Shown here in pieces: positions 42,812-50,668 of a stretch of DNA of 64,000 bases (the first letter of the stretch is position 1; every line of letters begins with the position of its first letter). The translations under genes were made by a program, and so were the position numbers. This stretch comes from an uncultured Latescibacterota bacterium (GTDB lineage: Bacteria > Latescibacterota > UBA2968 > UBA8231), in NCBI GenBank assembly GCA_951813615.1, contig OX638377.1, forward strand, positions 6,049,739 through 6,113,738, written 5' to 3'. The notes under the pieces are model-generated. The model saw only the letters and a list, made by a program, of their open reading frames with translations. It had not been told where the DNA came from and made no database searches.

Positions 42812-43789
42812 ATGGCTACCCGAGCACAGCAAATACGTCTTGGCATCTTCTTCTTGGTTTCGCTCGCCGTCCTCGCGCTGTTCTTCATCGTCGTCGCCGG
42901 CAGCCATCTCCTGCGCCAGCGCGATACCTATTACATCGAGTCCAACTCGCCCGTCAGCGGCCTCAACAAAGGCGCGGCTGTCAAGTACTTGGGCTTTAAT
43001 ATTGGCCGAGTCGAGGACATCTCCATCGCGGAGGATCATCTCGCCACCGTGGTAGTCGAGATTTCGATTGAGCGGCGGCTGGCGGCAAACGCCATCCGCA
43101 CCGACACCAAAGCGCGCATGGCCTCGCTGGGGCTTACGGGCCTGAAGTCCATTGAGCTTTTCGGGGGCAGCGACGACGCTGCGGTCCTCCCGCCGAGGTC
43201 CACTATCGTCGCGGACGAGACCTTTTTTAGCAGTATGCAGGACCGCGCCGAGGTGCTCAGCGCCAAGGTTGAACAAACCATCGACAACCTAAACGCGCTA
43301 CTCAGCAGCGACAACCAACGCGCCTTTACTGAGATGCTGAACAATGCGGGCAATCTGCTGGCCACCGCCAACGCAATGGTCGGGGACAACCGCTCCGCAT
43401 TCGACGAGACCGCGACCAATATGGTTGCCACCAGTCGCTCGCTCGCCCAAGCCAGTGCGACGTTGGCGGCGACGACCGATTCCCTGCACGTCTTGCTCGT
43501 GGGCGCGAAGTTGCAACAGACGGTTGACGACCTGCAAGTGACGATGCACAAGTTGCGCCAGCAAATGGATGGCCCGGTTCCCCTGCTCATCGCGCGGATG
43601 GACACCGTGATAAGCCATGTCGATCAGACTTTTGTGGGCATCGACCAGACCGTGGGGGCCAGCCGGCAGAATCTCCTGCGCGCCATGCAGGAACTGGAGG
43701 AAACTTTGCAGAATATCCGCGAAACCACCGAACTAATCCGCGAGAATCCCGCGGTGCTCATCCGAGGTCGCAGCGGTGAGGCCCAATAG
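42812..43789 (+). CDS. mlaD: MCE-domain lipid-transport protein (MlaD/PqiB-like)
   Basis: 325 residues. A single N-terminal membrane segment (LGIFFLVSLAVLALFFIVVA) anchors it in the inner membrane; the MCE domain (about 40-130) carries GAAVKYLGFNIGRVEDIS; then a long helical region (about 145-310) of coiled-coil character. MCE proteins form hexameric rings or tubes that bind phospholipid in the periplasm. The length is between MlaD and PqiB/YebT types, with one MCE copy. Its stop overlaps the next gene by 14 bp. Confidence 0.9.
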   Translation: MATRAQQIRLGIFFLVSLAVLALFFIVVAGSHLLRQRDTYYIESNSPVSGLNKGAAVKYLGFNIGRVEDISIAEDHLATVVVEISIERRLAANAIRTDTKARMASLGLTGLKSIELFGGSDDAAVLPPRSTIVADETFFSSMQDRAEVLSAKVEQTIDNLNALLSSDNQRAFTEMLNNAGNLLATANAMVGDNRSAFDETATNMVATSRSLAQASATLAATTDSLHVLLVGAKLQQTVDDLQVTMHKLRQQMDGPVPLLIARMDTVISHVDQTFVGIDQTVGASRQNLLRAMQELEETLQNIRETTELIRENPAVLIRGRSGEAQ

Positions 43790-44540
43790 CCGAGTGCGTC
43801 GCTGTGGCCAAGCTCTTGTCTTGGCCGCCGTTCTATCGGGCTGCGCCCAGTTACTAGGTGGCGACACCAAGCTGCCGCAACGGCGCTATTTTAAGCTGCC
43901 TATCGAATCCTTGCGCGGTAGCGTGGAAGGTTCCGAGCGTCCATACCCTTTCCAAGTGCAGGTCAAGAGCTTTGAGGTGCCCCGGGCGTACGACCGCACC
44001 AACATCATCCGCCGCCGCGACCAGTACGAGCTGCAGCGCGACAACCTCCACCACTGGATGGAGCGCCCCAGCGACATGATCACTGACGCGGTCAAGCAGT
44101 ACTTGCGCCAAGCCGACCTCTTTACCCATGTTGGCGGAGAACACGATTTTTTTGAGCACCGCCCGGATTACGTGCTCAGCGGCTCGGTCAAAGCCATCGA
44201 GCGCTTCGACAGCGGCGACCTGTGGGCAGTTCATCTCGTTATGACGATGGAACTAGTGCGACAAGCCGATGGCAAAGTTATATGGCAGGACGATTTCGAC
44301 GAGGAGAAACAGGTGTTTTCCCCGGCCATGAAACACGCGGTAGCCGCGTTGAGCGGGATCTTGGGCCAGCGAATGCAAAAGGCGATCGAGGAGATTGACT
44401 TCAAGTTTCTCAACAAGCAGCGGCCCACGCCTGTCGCGCCCATTGCGTCCGATGGAGAAACCGCACCAGCGGCCCGAGATACAGTGCTGCAGACCGAAGC
44501 CGAGCACTACGAACTCATACCGGGAAAGCTGGCCCCCTAG
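43776..44540 (+). CDS. PqiC-like ABC transport auxiliary lipoprotein
   Basis: 254 residues from a GTG start inside the MCE gene. Lipobox LSGC at about residue 20-23 predicts an outer-membrane or periplasmic lipoprotein. RYFKLPIESLRGS, IIRRRDQYELQRDN and the W-x-P motif region near residue 95 fit the ABC_trans_aux / DUF330 fold, the partner of PqiB and other MCE proteins. It would anchor the MCE tube to the outer membrane. The stop lies 8 bp before the predicted barrel gene. Confidence 0.87.
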   Translation: MRPNSRVRRCGQALVLAAVLSGCAQLLGGDTKLPQRRYFKLPIESLRGSVEGSERPYPFQVQVKSFEVPRAYDRTNIIRRRDQYELQRDNLHHWMERPSDMITDAVKQYLRQADLFTHVGGEHDFFEHRPDYVLSGSVKAIERFDSGDLWAVHLVMTMELVRQADGKVIWQDDFDEEKQVFSPAMKHAVAALSGILGQRMQKAIEEIDFKFLNKQRPTPVAPIASDGETAPAARDTVLQTEAEHYELIPGKLAP

Positions 44541-44548
44541 GACTTGGT

Positions 44549-46054
44549 ATGGACAAGCTACTCTACATCCTGATCGCTCTGCCGTTGCTCGTTGGCCCAG
44601 CCCGAGGCGACAGCTACACGTGGATCGCTCCACCTGGGCGCGGCCAACTCGAACAGGATCCAACGCTGATTCCCAAGGGCAAGGGCTTTCTCTTTGTGCC
44701 GACGATGACCGGCTCCCTCAACGAGCCGAGCTTTCTCGTCTTACAGGGCAGCAAACCCATCCGCGAAGCCTCCCCCGGCACTGGCGTGTTGCTCTCGCCC
44801 GGCAACTACAAATTGCTGGTCGGTTCGGGCACGGACCTCCAGATGATGCTCCGCACCGTGCCGGTCCAAGAAGGCATGACGACTCTAGTAAAGCCCTTCT
44901 GGGCCGGACTGGTCATCAACGTCATGTCCGAGAACCGCACATCGATCAACGAATCCTATGAACTGTACCGGGAGTCCTCGCAGGAAAGCTACGGCCTCGG
45001 TTTCGGTGTCGAGGAGGAGCGAGGCGAGGCGGTCAAAACTTGGCTCCTGCCCCCAGGCGTTTACTCGGTAGTGCGACTCGGCGACAACGTATCAACTACT
45101 CGCAAGTTCAGCGTCCGCTTGGAGCCGGGTGAGTTGGTTCAGCGCAACCTAGTAGTGGACACCAAGGACGGTACCTTCATCGGTTTCTACCCCCCGGCTC
45201 AATATGGCCTCCTCACTCAAGTAGTTGACTCGCGCTGGAAGACTTCCTTGCAGCTAAGCGGCTCGCCCCGGCTATCCACTTCGCAGAATAAAACCGGCAC
45301 AGATCGCTCAGTCCTCGCGCTCTCCGCTGAGATCATCGGCAGCAGCGTCTATAACACGGATCGCCACTACGCCAATCTGCGGCTGGACTTTGAAGAGGGC
45401 TTCACCCGCGAGGAGGGCGACGACTTCCGCAAGTCCGTCGACGAATTCGAGGTCCGCGCTACGTATATCTACCGGCTTTCCAAGCGAATTGGCCCCTATT
45501 TGCGCGGGGTGTTCAACACCAAGCTATTCGCCGAGGAAAAGCGCTTCGACCAGCCGCGCAGCCTTTTGATGCGCACCGGCGATCAGGTCGAGCACGCGAC
45601 GGGCATTAGCGAATTTACCCTCTCTCCGCCCTTCAGCCCCCTCGAATTGCGCCAGGGCATTGGCATCAACTCCCAAGTTATCAGCAGCTTTCCCCTGAAC
45701 CTCGACATGCGCGTTGGTTTTGGGGCGCGTCAAAGCTATTTTACCGACACCTATGACCTAAACTCCTCTGGCACCATCGCCAACAAGTTGGAGGACCAGA
45801 CCTCCACCGGCTTGGAGGCCGTGCTGCTCCTCCGGTCGCGTTTCTCGCGCTTCCCCAGCTTGGATTCGGAGTTTGACATCCTCATCTCGGAGACGGACAC
45901 CGACACTTGGGAATTCACTTGGGAAAACCGCTTGCGCTTGCCGCTTAGTCGCTTTGCCAACTTGGTCGTCGTCTTCGACTTCGAGCGCAAGCAGCCGGTC
46001 CAGCGGTTGCAATCTGAGCAACAGGTCCTGCTGCGTCTGAACTATTTGCTATGA
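44549..46054 (+). CDS. Predicted outer-membrane beta-barrel protein in the Mla operon
   Basis: 501 residues with a cleavable signal (LLYILIALPLLVGPARG, then D). Residues about 40-210 are beta-rich. From about 215 to the end, alternating short amphipathic strands (SVDEFEVRATYIYRLSKRIG, NLDMRVGFGARQSYF, LLRLNYLL at the C-terminus) have the look of a 12-16 strand barrel of the DUF3078/autotransporter-like kind. No family is certain. Operon position between the PqiC-like lipoprotein and MlaE suggests an outer-membrane partner of the MCE system, analogous to MlaA-OmpC, but this is inference. It overlaps the MlaE gene by 4 bp. Confidence 0.7.
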   Translation: MDKLLYILIALPLLVGPARGDSYTWIAPPGRGQLEQDPTLIPKGKGFLFVPTMTGSLNEPSFLVLQGSKPIREASPGTGVLLSPGNYKLLVGSGTDLQMMLRTVPVQEGMTTLVKPFWAGLVINVMSENRTSINESYELYRESSQESYGLGFGVEEERGEAVKTWLLPPGVYSVVRLGDNVSTTRKFSVRLEPGELVQRNLVVDTKDGTFIGFYPPAQYGLLTQVVDSRWKTSLQLSGSPRLSTSQNKTGTDRSVLALSAEIIGSSVYNTDRHYANLRLDFEEGFTREEGDDFRKSVDEFEVRATYIYRLSKRIGPYLRGVFNTKLFAEEKRFDQPRSLLMRTGDQVEHATGISEFTLSPPFSPLELRQGIGINSQVISSFPLNLDMRVGFGARQSYFTDTYDLNSSGTIANKLEDQTSTGLEAVLLLRSRFSRFPSLDSEFDILISETDTDTWEFTWENRLRLPLSRFANLVVVFDFERKQPVQRLQSEQQVLLRLNYLL

Positions 46055-47145
46055 CTTGGGTGCAGAGCGACGAACAGGGGATCGCGCTCGGGGGTGCGCT
46101 TTCGCTACACACCATCGGTGCGCTCACCCCCCAAGCTCGCGATCTCATCGCCGGGCATCCGGGTTCTACACTCCGCGCTGACTTGCGCCAAATCGAACAC
46201 CTCGACACTGCGGGGGCCGTCTTTCTGCGCGGCTTGCCCGACCTTGCTCTTTCCTTGGACAAGGAACTTCGCCTCGACGGGCTACCTGCCCATTTGCAGC
46301 CCGTTTTTGACTTTGCCACGCCCGCGCCACCGCCCGCGTCGCCTGCCCCGCCCCGCGTCGCGCTTGAACGCCTCGGCGCGTGGGTCCGCGCTGGTGGCGT
46401 CCGCGCTGCCGGTTTTCTCTACCTGATGGCCGACCTGAGCGTTTTCTCGGTCCTCAGTCTGTTTCGCCGCGAGCAGATTCGCCGGGGCAGCTTTGGCGAG
46501 CAAGCGTACGCGATTGGCGCGCAGGCCCTGCAGATCGTCGGGTTAATTCTCTTTCTCGTCGGCGCGGTTTCGGCCCTTCAGTCAGCGGCCCAACTCCGCC
46601 AGTTTGGGGCCGATATTTTCGTCGCCAATCTGCTGGGCATTGGCCTGACCCGCGAGCTGGGGCCGCTGATGACCGCAATCATGGTATCTGGCCGCTCCGG
46701 CTCGGCCATTGCCGCCGAGATCGCCACCATGAAGTTCACCGAGGAATTGGACGCCCTGCAGACTATGGGGATCAACCCGCTGCGCTTTGTGGTCGTGCCC
46801 AAGCTGTGGGCCATGGTCATCTGCATGCCGCTTTTGACGATCATGGCCAATTTCGTTGGCATTCTCGGCGGCACCTTCATCGGCGTGGTGTCGCTGGACA
46901 TCCCGGCTACGGTGTTTCTCAACCAAGTCTTCTCGTCGCTCTTTCTCAAGGATTTGATCACCGGACTGGTCAAAAGCGCGTCCTTTGCGTGGCTTATCAC
47001 GATCATCTCGGTTTACCACGGCCTCAATTTCAGCGGTGGGGCCGAGGGCGTCGGGCGGGCGACGACTTCCGCGGTCGTGTCGTCGCTGTTTGGCATCATC
47101 CTCCTCGACGCCTTCTGGGGCATTGTCTTTTACCTCAAATGGTAA
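46051..47145 (+). CDS. mlaE: MlaE-family permease with N-terminal STAS domain
   Basis: 364 residues. Residues 1-100 are a STAS-like domain (STLRADLRQIEHLDTAGAVF), joined by a Pro/Ala-rich linker to the permease domain with five to six hydrophobic segments and the MlaE signatures GLTRELGPLMTAIMVSGRSG and FTEELDALQTMGINPLRFVV. It is the membrane subunit of the lipid ABC transporter. Fused STAS domains occur in other MlaE proteins. It overlaps the ATPase gene by 7 bp. Confidence 0.94.
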   Translation: MTWVQSDEQGIALGGALSLHTIGALTPQARDLIAGHPGSTLRADLRQIEHLDTAGAVFLRGLPDLALSLDKELRLDGLPAHLQPVFDFATPAPPPASPAPPRVALERLGAWVRAGGVRAAGFLYLMADLSVFSVLSLFRREQIRRGSFGEQAYAIGAQALQIVGLILFLVGAVSALQSAAQLRQFGADIFVANLLGIGLTRELGPLMTAIMVSGRSGSAIAAEIATMKFTEELDALQTMGINPLRFVVVPKLWAMVICMPLLTIMANFVGILGGTFIGVVSLDIPATVFLNQVFSSLFLKDLITGLVKSASFAWLITIISVYHGLNFSGGAEGVGRATTSAVVSSLFGIILLDAFWGIVFYLKW

Positions 47146-47885
47146 CTCACGCCATCGACATCCAAGACCTCTGCGTATCCTACGGCGAGACGGTCGTCCT
47201 GCGCGGGATTGACGCGCACGTGGACGAGGGAGAAATCGCCGTCGTACTCGGTGGTAGTGGCTGCGGCAAGAGCACGTTGCTCAAGGCGGTCATCGGCTTG
47301 GTGCAACCCGCCTCGGGCCGCGTCGAAATCCTCGGCCAAGACGCGACGGACCTCGGCGAGGAGGAGCTGGCGGTCCTGCGCAAGCGGCTAGGCGTGATGT
47401 TCCAATACGGCGCGCTGCTCAACTCGCTGACGATTGAGCAAAACGTGGCCCTGCCCTTGGAAATGCACACGGATCTGGAGCGATCCTTGATTAGTGAGAT
47501 CGCGCGCACCCGCCTCGCCTCGGTGGGCTTAGGGCACGCCTGCGACCGCTTCCCTGGTGAGCTGTCGGGCGGGATGCGCAAACGCGCCGCTCTCGCGCGG
47601 GCCATGGTCATGGACCCGGAGATTCTCTTCTGCGACGAGCCGGGCGCGGGCCTCGACCCGGTCACTGCCGCCGGGATCGACGAGCTTCTCCTCACGCTCA
47701 ACCGCGAGTTGGGCATTACTATCGCCATTATCACGCACGAGCTACTCAGCATTGAGCGGCTCGACGGCCGTCTCATCATGCTGGACCAAGGCCAAGTGGC
47801 ATTTACCGGCACGGTTGCCGAAGCCAAGTGCGCGGAGCGCCCGGTCGTCCGCTCTTTCTTTTACCCGTCCGATTCATCCGCATGA
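47139..47885 (+). CDS. mlaF: MlaF-family lipid ABC transporter ATPase
   Basis: 248 residues. Walker A (GGSGCGKST), Q-loop region FQYGALLNSLT, signature LSGGMRKR, Walker B ILFCDEPGAGLD and the switch His in THE are present. The signature followed by MRKRAALARA and the GALLNSLT segment are typical of MlaF/TtrD. The start at 47139 overlaps the MlaE stop; the long upstream reading of the same frame is the shadow of mlaE. It overlaps DHFR by 4 bp. Confidence 0.95.
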   Translation: MVTHAIDIQDLCVSYGETVVLRGIDAHVDEGEIAVVLGGSGCGKSTLLKAVIGLVQPASGRVEILGQDATDLGEEELAVLRKRLGVMFQYGALLNSLTIEQNVALPLEMHTDLERSLISEIARTRLASVGLGHACDRFPGELSGGMRKRAALARAMVMDPEILFCDEPGAGLDPVTAAGIDELLLTLNRELGITIAIITHELLSIERLDGRLIMLDQGQVAFTGTVAEAKCAERPVVRSFFYPSDSSA

Positions 47886-48358
47886 AAACCATCATCATCG
47901 CCGCCCTGAGCGAGAACAGGGTCATTGGCCGCGACAACGCCATCCCGTGGCACTACCCAGCCGACATGAAGCACTTCCGCCGCGTCACGCGGGACCACGC
48001 GGTCGTGGCCGGCCGCAAAACCTACGAGACTTTTCAGACGCGCCCCTTGCCCCAGCGCCTCAACTTCGTCCTCACCCGCAATCCGGACTACGCAGTCGCC
48101 GAGGGCGTGGTTGTCTGCGCGAGTTTGGCCGAGGTTTTGCAGCGCGCCCGCGCCCACGGCAGCGAAAAACTCTTCGTGCTCGGGGGTGCCCAAGTCTATG
48201 AGCAGGCCCTGTCCTTGGCCGACGAAATGATTCTGACGCATCTGCCCATCGAAGTCGAGGGCGACGCGTACTTTCCGGTGTGGGACGAGAGCGAATGGGA
48301 GGTAGTGGAAAGGCGATGCGAGGGCGAGTTGGTCTTTGCGACGTATCGCCGCCGCTGA
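47882..48358 (+). CDS. folA: Dihydrofolate reductase
   Basis: 158 residues. IIIAALSENRVIGRDNAIPW is the cofactor/substrate N-terminal segment, HYPADMKHFRRVT the active-site Asp helix, and LFVLGGAQVYEQAL the GGxxxY motif. It reduces dihydrofolate with NADPH. ATG 47882 overlaps the MlaF stop (ATGA), an unusual coupling of folate metabolism to lipid transport. Confidence 0.95.
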   Translation: MKTIIIAALSENRVIGRDNAIPWHYPADMKHFRRVTRDHAVVAGRKTYETFQTRPLPQRLNFVLTRNPDYAVAEGVVVCASLAEVLQRARAHGSEKLFVLGGAQVYEQALSLADEMILTHLPIEVEGDAYFPVWDESEWEVVERRCEGELVFATYRRR

Positions 48359-48398
48359 ATTGTTATTTTCACTTAAAACCTTTAAGAGAAGGAAGACT

Positions 48399-49583
48399 AT
48401 GTTTCAGCAGTTAGAAATGGCACCAGCCGACCCCATCATGGGGCTGAGCGCGGCGTTTAAGAGCAACGAGAATCCAAACAAAATCAACCTCAGTGTTGGC
48501 GTCTATCAGGATGCGAGCGGCCAGACACCGGTTTTGGCTGCGGTGCAAACGGCGCAAGAGCGTGTCTTGGCCGCGGAAAAAACCAAGAGCTATTTGAGCA
48601 TTGAGGGCAGCGCGGAATACGGTGCTGCCGTGCGAGAGCTGATTTTGGGCATCGGGCATGAGGCGGCCGAGCGCGCCATCACTGTGCAAAGTCCCGGCGG
48701 CACTGGAGCCTTGCGCCTAGCCGGCGATTTCCTCGCCCAGAACCTAGGCGACCGACCTATATGGATAAGCGACCCGACTTGGGCCAATCACCCCAAGATA
48801 TTTGCCTCGGCCGGCCTACAGGTTGAGACCTATCCCTATTTCGACACCGGTGCCAACAGCCTCGACGCCGGTGCCTTGCTCGCTGCACTTGGGCAGATCC
48901 CCGCCGGCCACGTGGTGCTGTTGCACGGCTGTTGCCACAACCCCACCGGCTGCGACCCCACCCCGGACCTTTGGCGGCAGATCGCTGAGGTCGTCGCTGA
49001 GCGTGGCTTGCTGCCTCTAGTGGATTTTGCCTATCAGGGGTTTGGCGATGGGTTGGACGAGGACGCGACTGGTCTGCGGACACTCTGCGATACGGGCTGC
49101 GAATTATTGATAGCCAGTTCCTTTTCCAAAAACTTCGGCCTGTACAACGAGCGCGTTGGTGCCCTGACTTTGATCGCCGCGGACGCCGATGCCGCGGAAA
49201 GGGCTTTGAGTCACCTCAAAATCGCCGCGCGCACCAGCTACTCCAATCCCCCGGCCCACGGCGCGGCCATGGTCCGCGAAATCCTCGGCGACGCGGTGCT
49301 CCGCCGCCAATGGGAAGGCGAATTGGCCCAGATGCGCGAGCGAATCAACCGCGTGCGCCAACGGCTCGTCGCGCGGCTCAGCGAGCAGGACGTGGAGCGC
49401 GACTTTTCGTTTATCGAGCGGCAGCGAGGGATGTTCTCTTTCTCGGGCTTGAACGCCGAGCAGGTCGAGGTGCTGCGGGAACAGTACGCGATCTACATCG
49501 TCGCGGGAGGGCGCATCAATGTCGCCGGCCTGACCGAGGATAACCTCGATTACTTCTGCGCTTCGGTGGCCGCGGTTTTGTAG
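48399..49583 (+). CDS. Aspartate/aromatic aminotransferase (class I, AspC/TyrB type)
   Basis: 394 residues. The start MFQQLEMAPADPIMGLSAAF is characteristic of the AspC/TyrB family; LLHGCCHNPTGCDPT is the substrate-binding Asn segment, SSFSKNFGLYNERVG contains the PLP Lys. It catalyses transfer of the amino group between aspartate or an aromatic amino acid and 2-oxoglutarate. ATG 48399 has GAGAAGGAAG upstream. It ends in a palindrome shared with the convergent lipoprotein gene. Confidence 0.95.
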   Translation: MFQQLEMAPADPIMGLSAAFKSNENPNKINLSVGVYQDASGQTPVLAAVQTAQERVLAAEKTKSYLSIEGSAEYGAAVRELILGIGHEAAERAITVQSPGGTGALRLAGDFLAQNLGDRPIWISDPTWANHPKIFASAGLQVETYPYFDTGANSLDAGALLAALGQIPAGHVVLLHGCCHNPTGCDPTPDLWRQIAEVVAERGLLPLVDFAYQGFGDGLDEDATGLRTLCDTGCELLIASSFSKNFGLYNERVGALTLIAADADAAERALSHLKIAARTSYSNPPAHGAAMVREILGDAVLRRQWEGELAQMRERINRVRQRLVARLSEQDVERDFSFIERQRGMFSFSGLNAEQVEVLREQYAIYIVAGGRINVAGLTEDNLDYFCASVAAVL

Positions 49584-49606
49584 GGCGACCGGCCGGTCGC
49601 CCCTAC
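49580..49606. terminator. Palindrome spanning the stops of two convergent genes
   Basis: Arms GTAGGGCGACC and GGTCGCCCCTAC flank a central GGCC. The right arm has one extra C. The TAG of the aminotransferase lies in the left arm and the TAG of the convergent lipoprotein gene lies in the right arm. This could serve as a rho-independent-like bidirectional terminator, although no U-tract follows, or it may be a dispersed palindromic element. Confidence 0.6.
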
Positions 49607-50667
49607 TGCACGGAAAAACTCAGGGCGCGTACCAGCACCGGGGTGCCGGTGAGAATTTCCGCTTGACTCGACAGGGTGTTGCCGTCGTCGTACACCATGG
49701 TTTCTGGCTGGCCGAGGGAAATGTCTTCGTCGCCGCGCAAGACCGCGATGGGTGCGGGGAGCTGGAGAAATTCGATCAGGGCTTCATCGAGCAATTCTAA
49801 CCCGGTGAAGCGGTTGATTTGTCCCTCTCGGACAAGCGTGGCAAACTGCTCGTAGAACGGCCCGGCGTTTTCGGCCAATAGCTGCGGGCCGGCGAGGAAG
49901 TACAGAGTATAGACTTGATCGATCTCGTTGAAGGTGATCCAATTGTTCTCGCCGGGGCCGTATTGGACGATGTCCGAATAGACGAATTGTTCGTCAAATA
50001 AGGTCTCTAACGCACCGTCAGACCTGCACAGCAAGGCGTGGACCTCGGCATCTCGGCTCAGTTTGAAACGCAGTTGCATCTGGTCGCCTTGCTGCAACTG
50101 CACGCCCTCCGTTAGCTCGACGACCTGGGCGATGCCTCCTTCTTCGCGCCTGGCAATCAGGTGCAAATCCACCTCAACTGGACCATAGCTCGCGTCGGTG
50201 CCGAGCTCGCGCGAGGCAAGCTCATGGCGCACGTCCCGTTCCAGGATGCGGGTGGTGCGAGTTGCCACTAGCTCGCCGCTTTCTCGCTCGACCAAAAACA
50301 TCCGCACGTACATCCACGGGGCATCTGCTTCGAGCCGTCCGCCCAACGCGAACGCTGCCTGTCCTCCTTGCTTGAGGCCCACCAATTCCTCGTCGCGCCA
50401 CCGCTTTCCGGTTGTGTCCACTAGCCCCACCGCGACTTCGGTCCTCATCAGCGCGGACAGCAGATAGTCGTCGAGGACCTTGGTCTCTTCGGTCTGCACA
50501 CCAGCGGGGTCGCGCAAGCCCAGCCAATCGACTTCGCCCTCTTGGGCCTCGACGATCCCCACTAGGTCTTGGGCTGCCGTCGCCAGTTGACGGCTTTGCT
50601 CGCGCCCGCCGATAAAGGGTACACAGCCGCCAAGCGCGAGTGCCAGTGCAATCACTAGCCCAGCCAT
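49603..50667 (-). CDS. Lipoprotein with DUF4384-like domain
   Basis: 354 residues. Lipobox ALGGC in the N-terminal 15 residues marks it as a lipoprotein. Residues about 195-280 (QQGDQMQLRFKLSRDAEVHA) resemble DUF4384, a beta-rich domain found in proteins of bacterial surface regulatory systems. The remainder is not recognised. Only one base separates its ATG from the glycosyltransferase stop, so it is co-transcribed with it. Confidence 0.72.
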   Translation of the reverse strand: MAGLVIALALALGGCVPFIGGREQSRQLATAAQDLVGIVEAQEGEVDWLGLRDPAGVQTEETKVLDDYLLSALMRTEVAVGLVDTTGKRWRDEELVGLKQGGQAAFALGGRLEADAPWMYVRMFLVERESGELVATRTTRILERDVRHELASRELGTDASYGPVEVDLHLIARREEGGIAQVVELTEGVQLQQGDQMQLRFKLSRDAEVHALLCRSDGALETLFDEQFVYSDIVQYGPGENNWITFNEIDQVYTLYFLAGPQLLAENAGPFYEQFATLVREGQINRFTGLELLDEALIEFLQLPAPIAVLRGDEDISLGQPETMVYDDGNTLSSQAEILTGTPVLVRALSFSVQ

Positions 50668-50668
50668 G

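Noticed and set aside
46380-47138. Long N-terminal extension of the MlaF reading frame
   Set aside because: It is a shadow of mlaE in another frame; the real ATPase starts at 47139, overlapping the mlaE stop.
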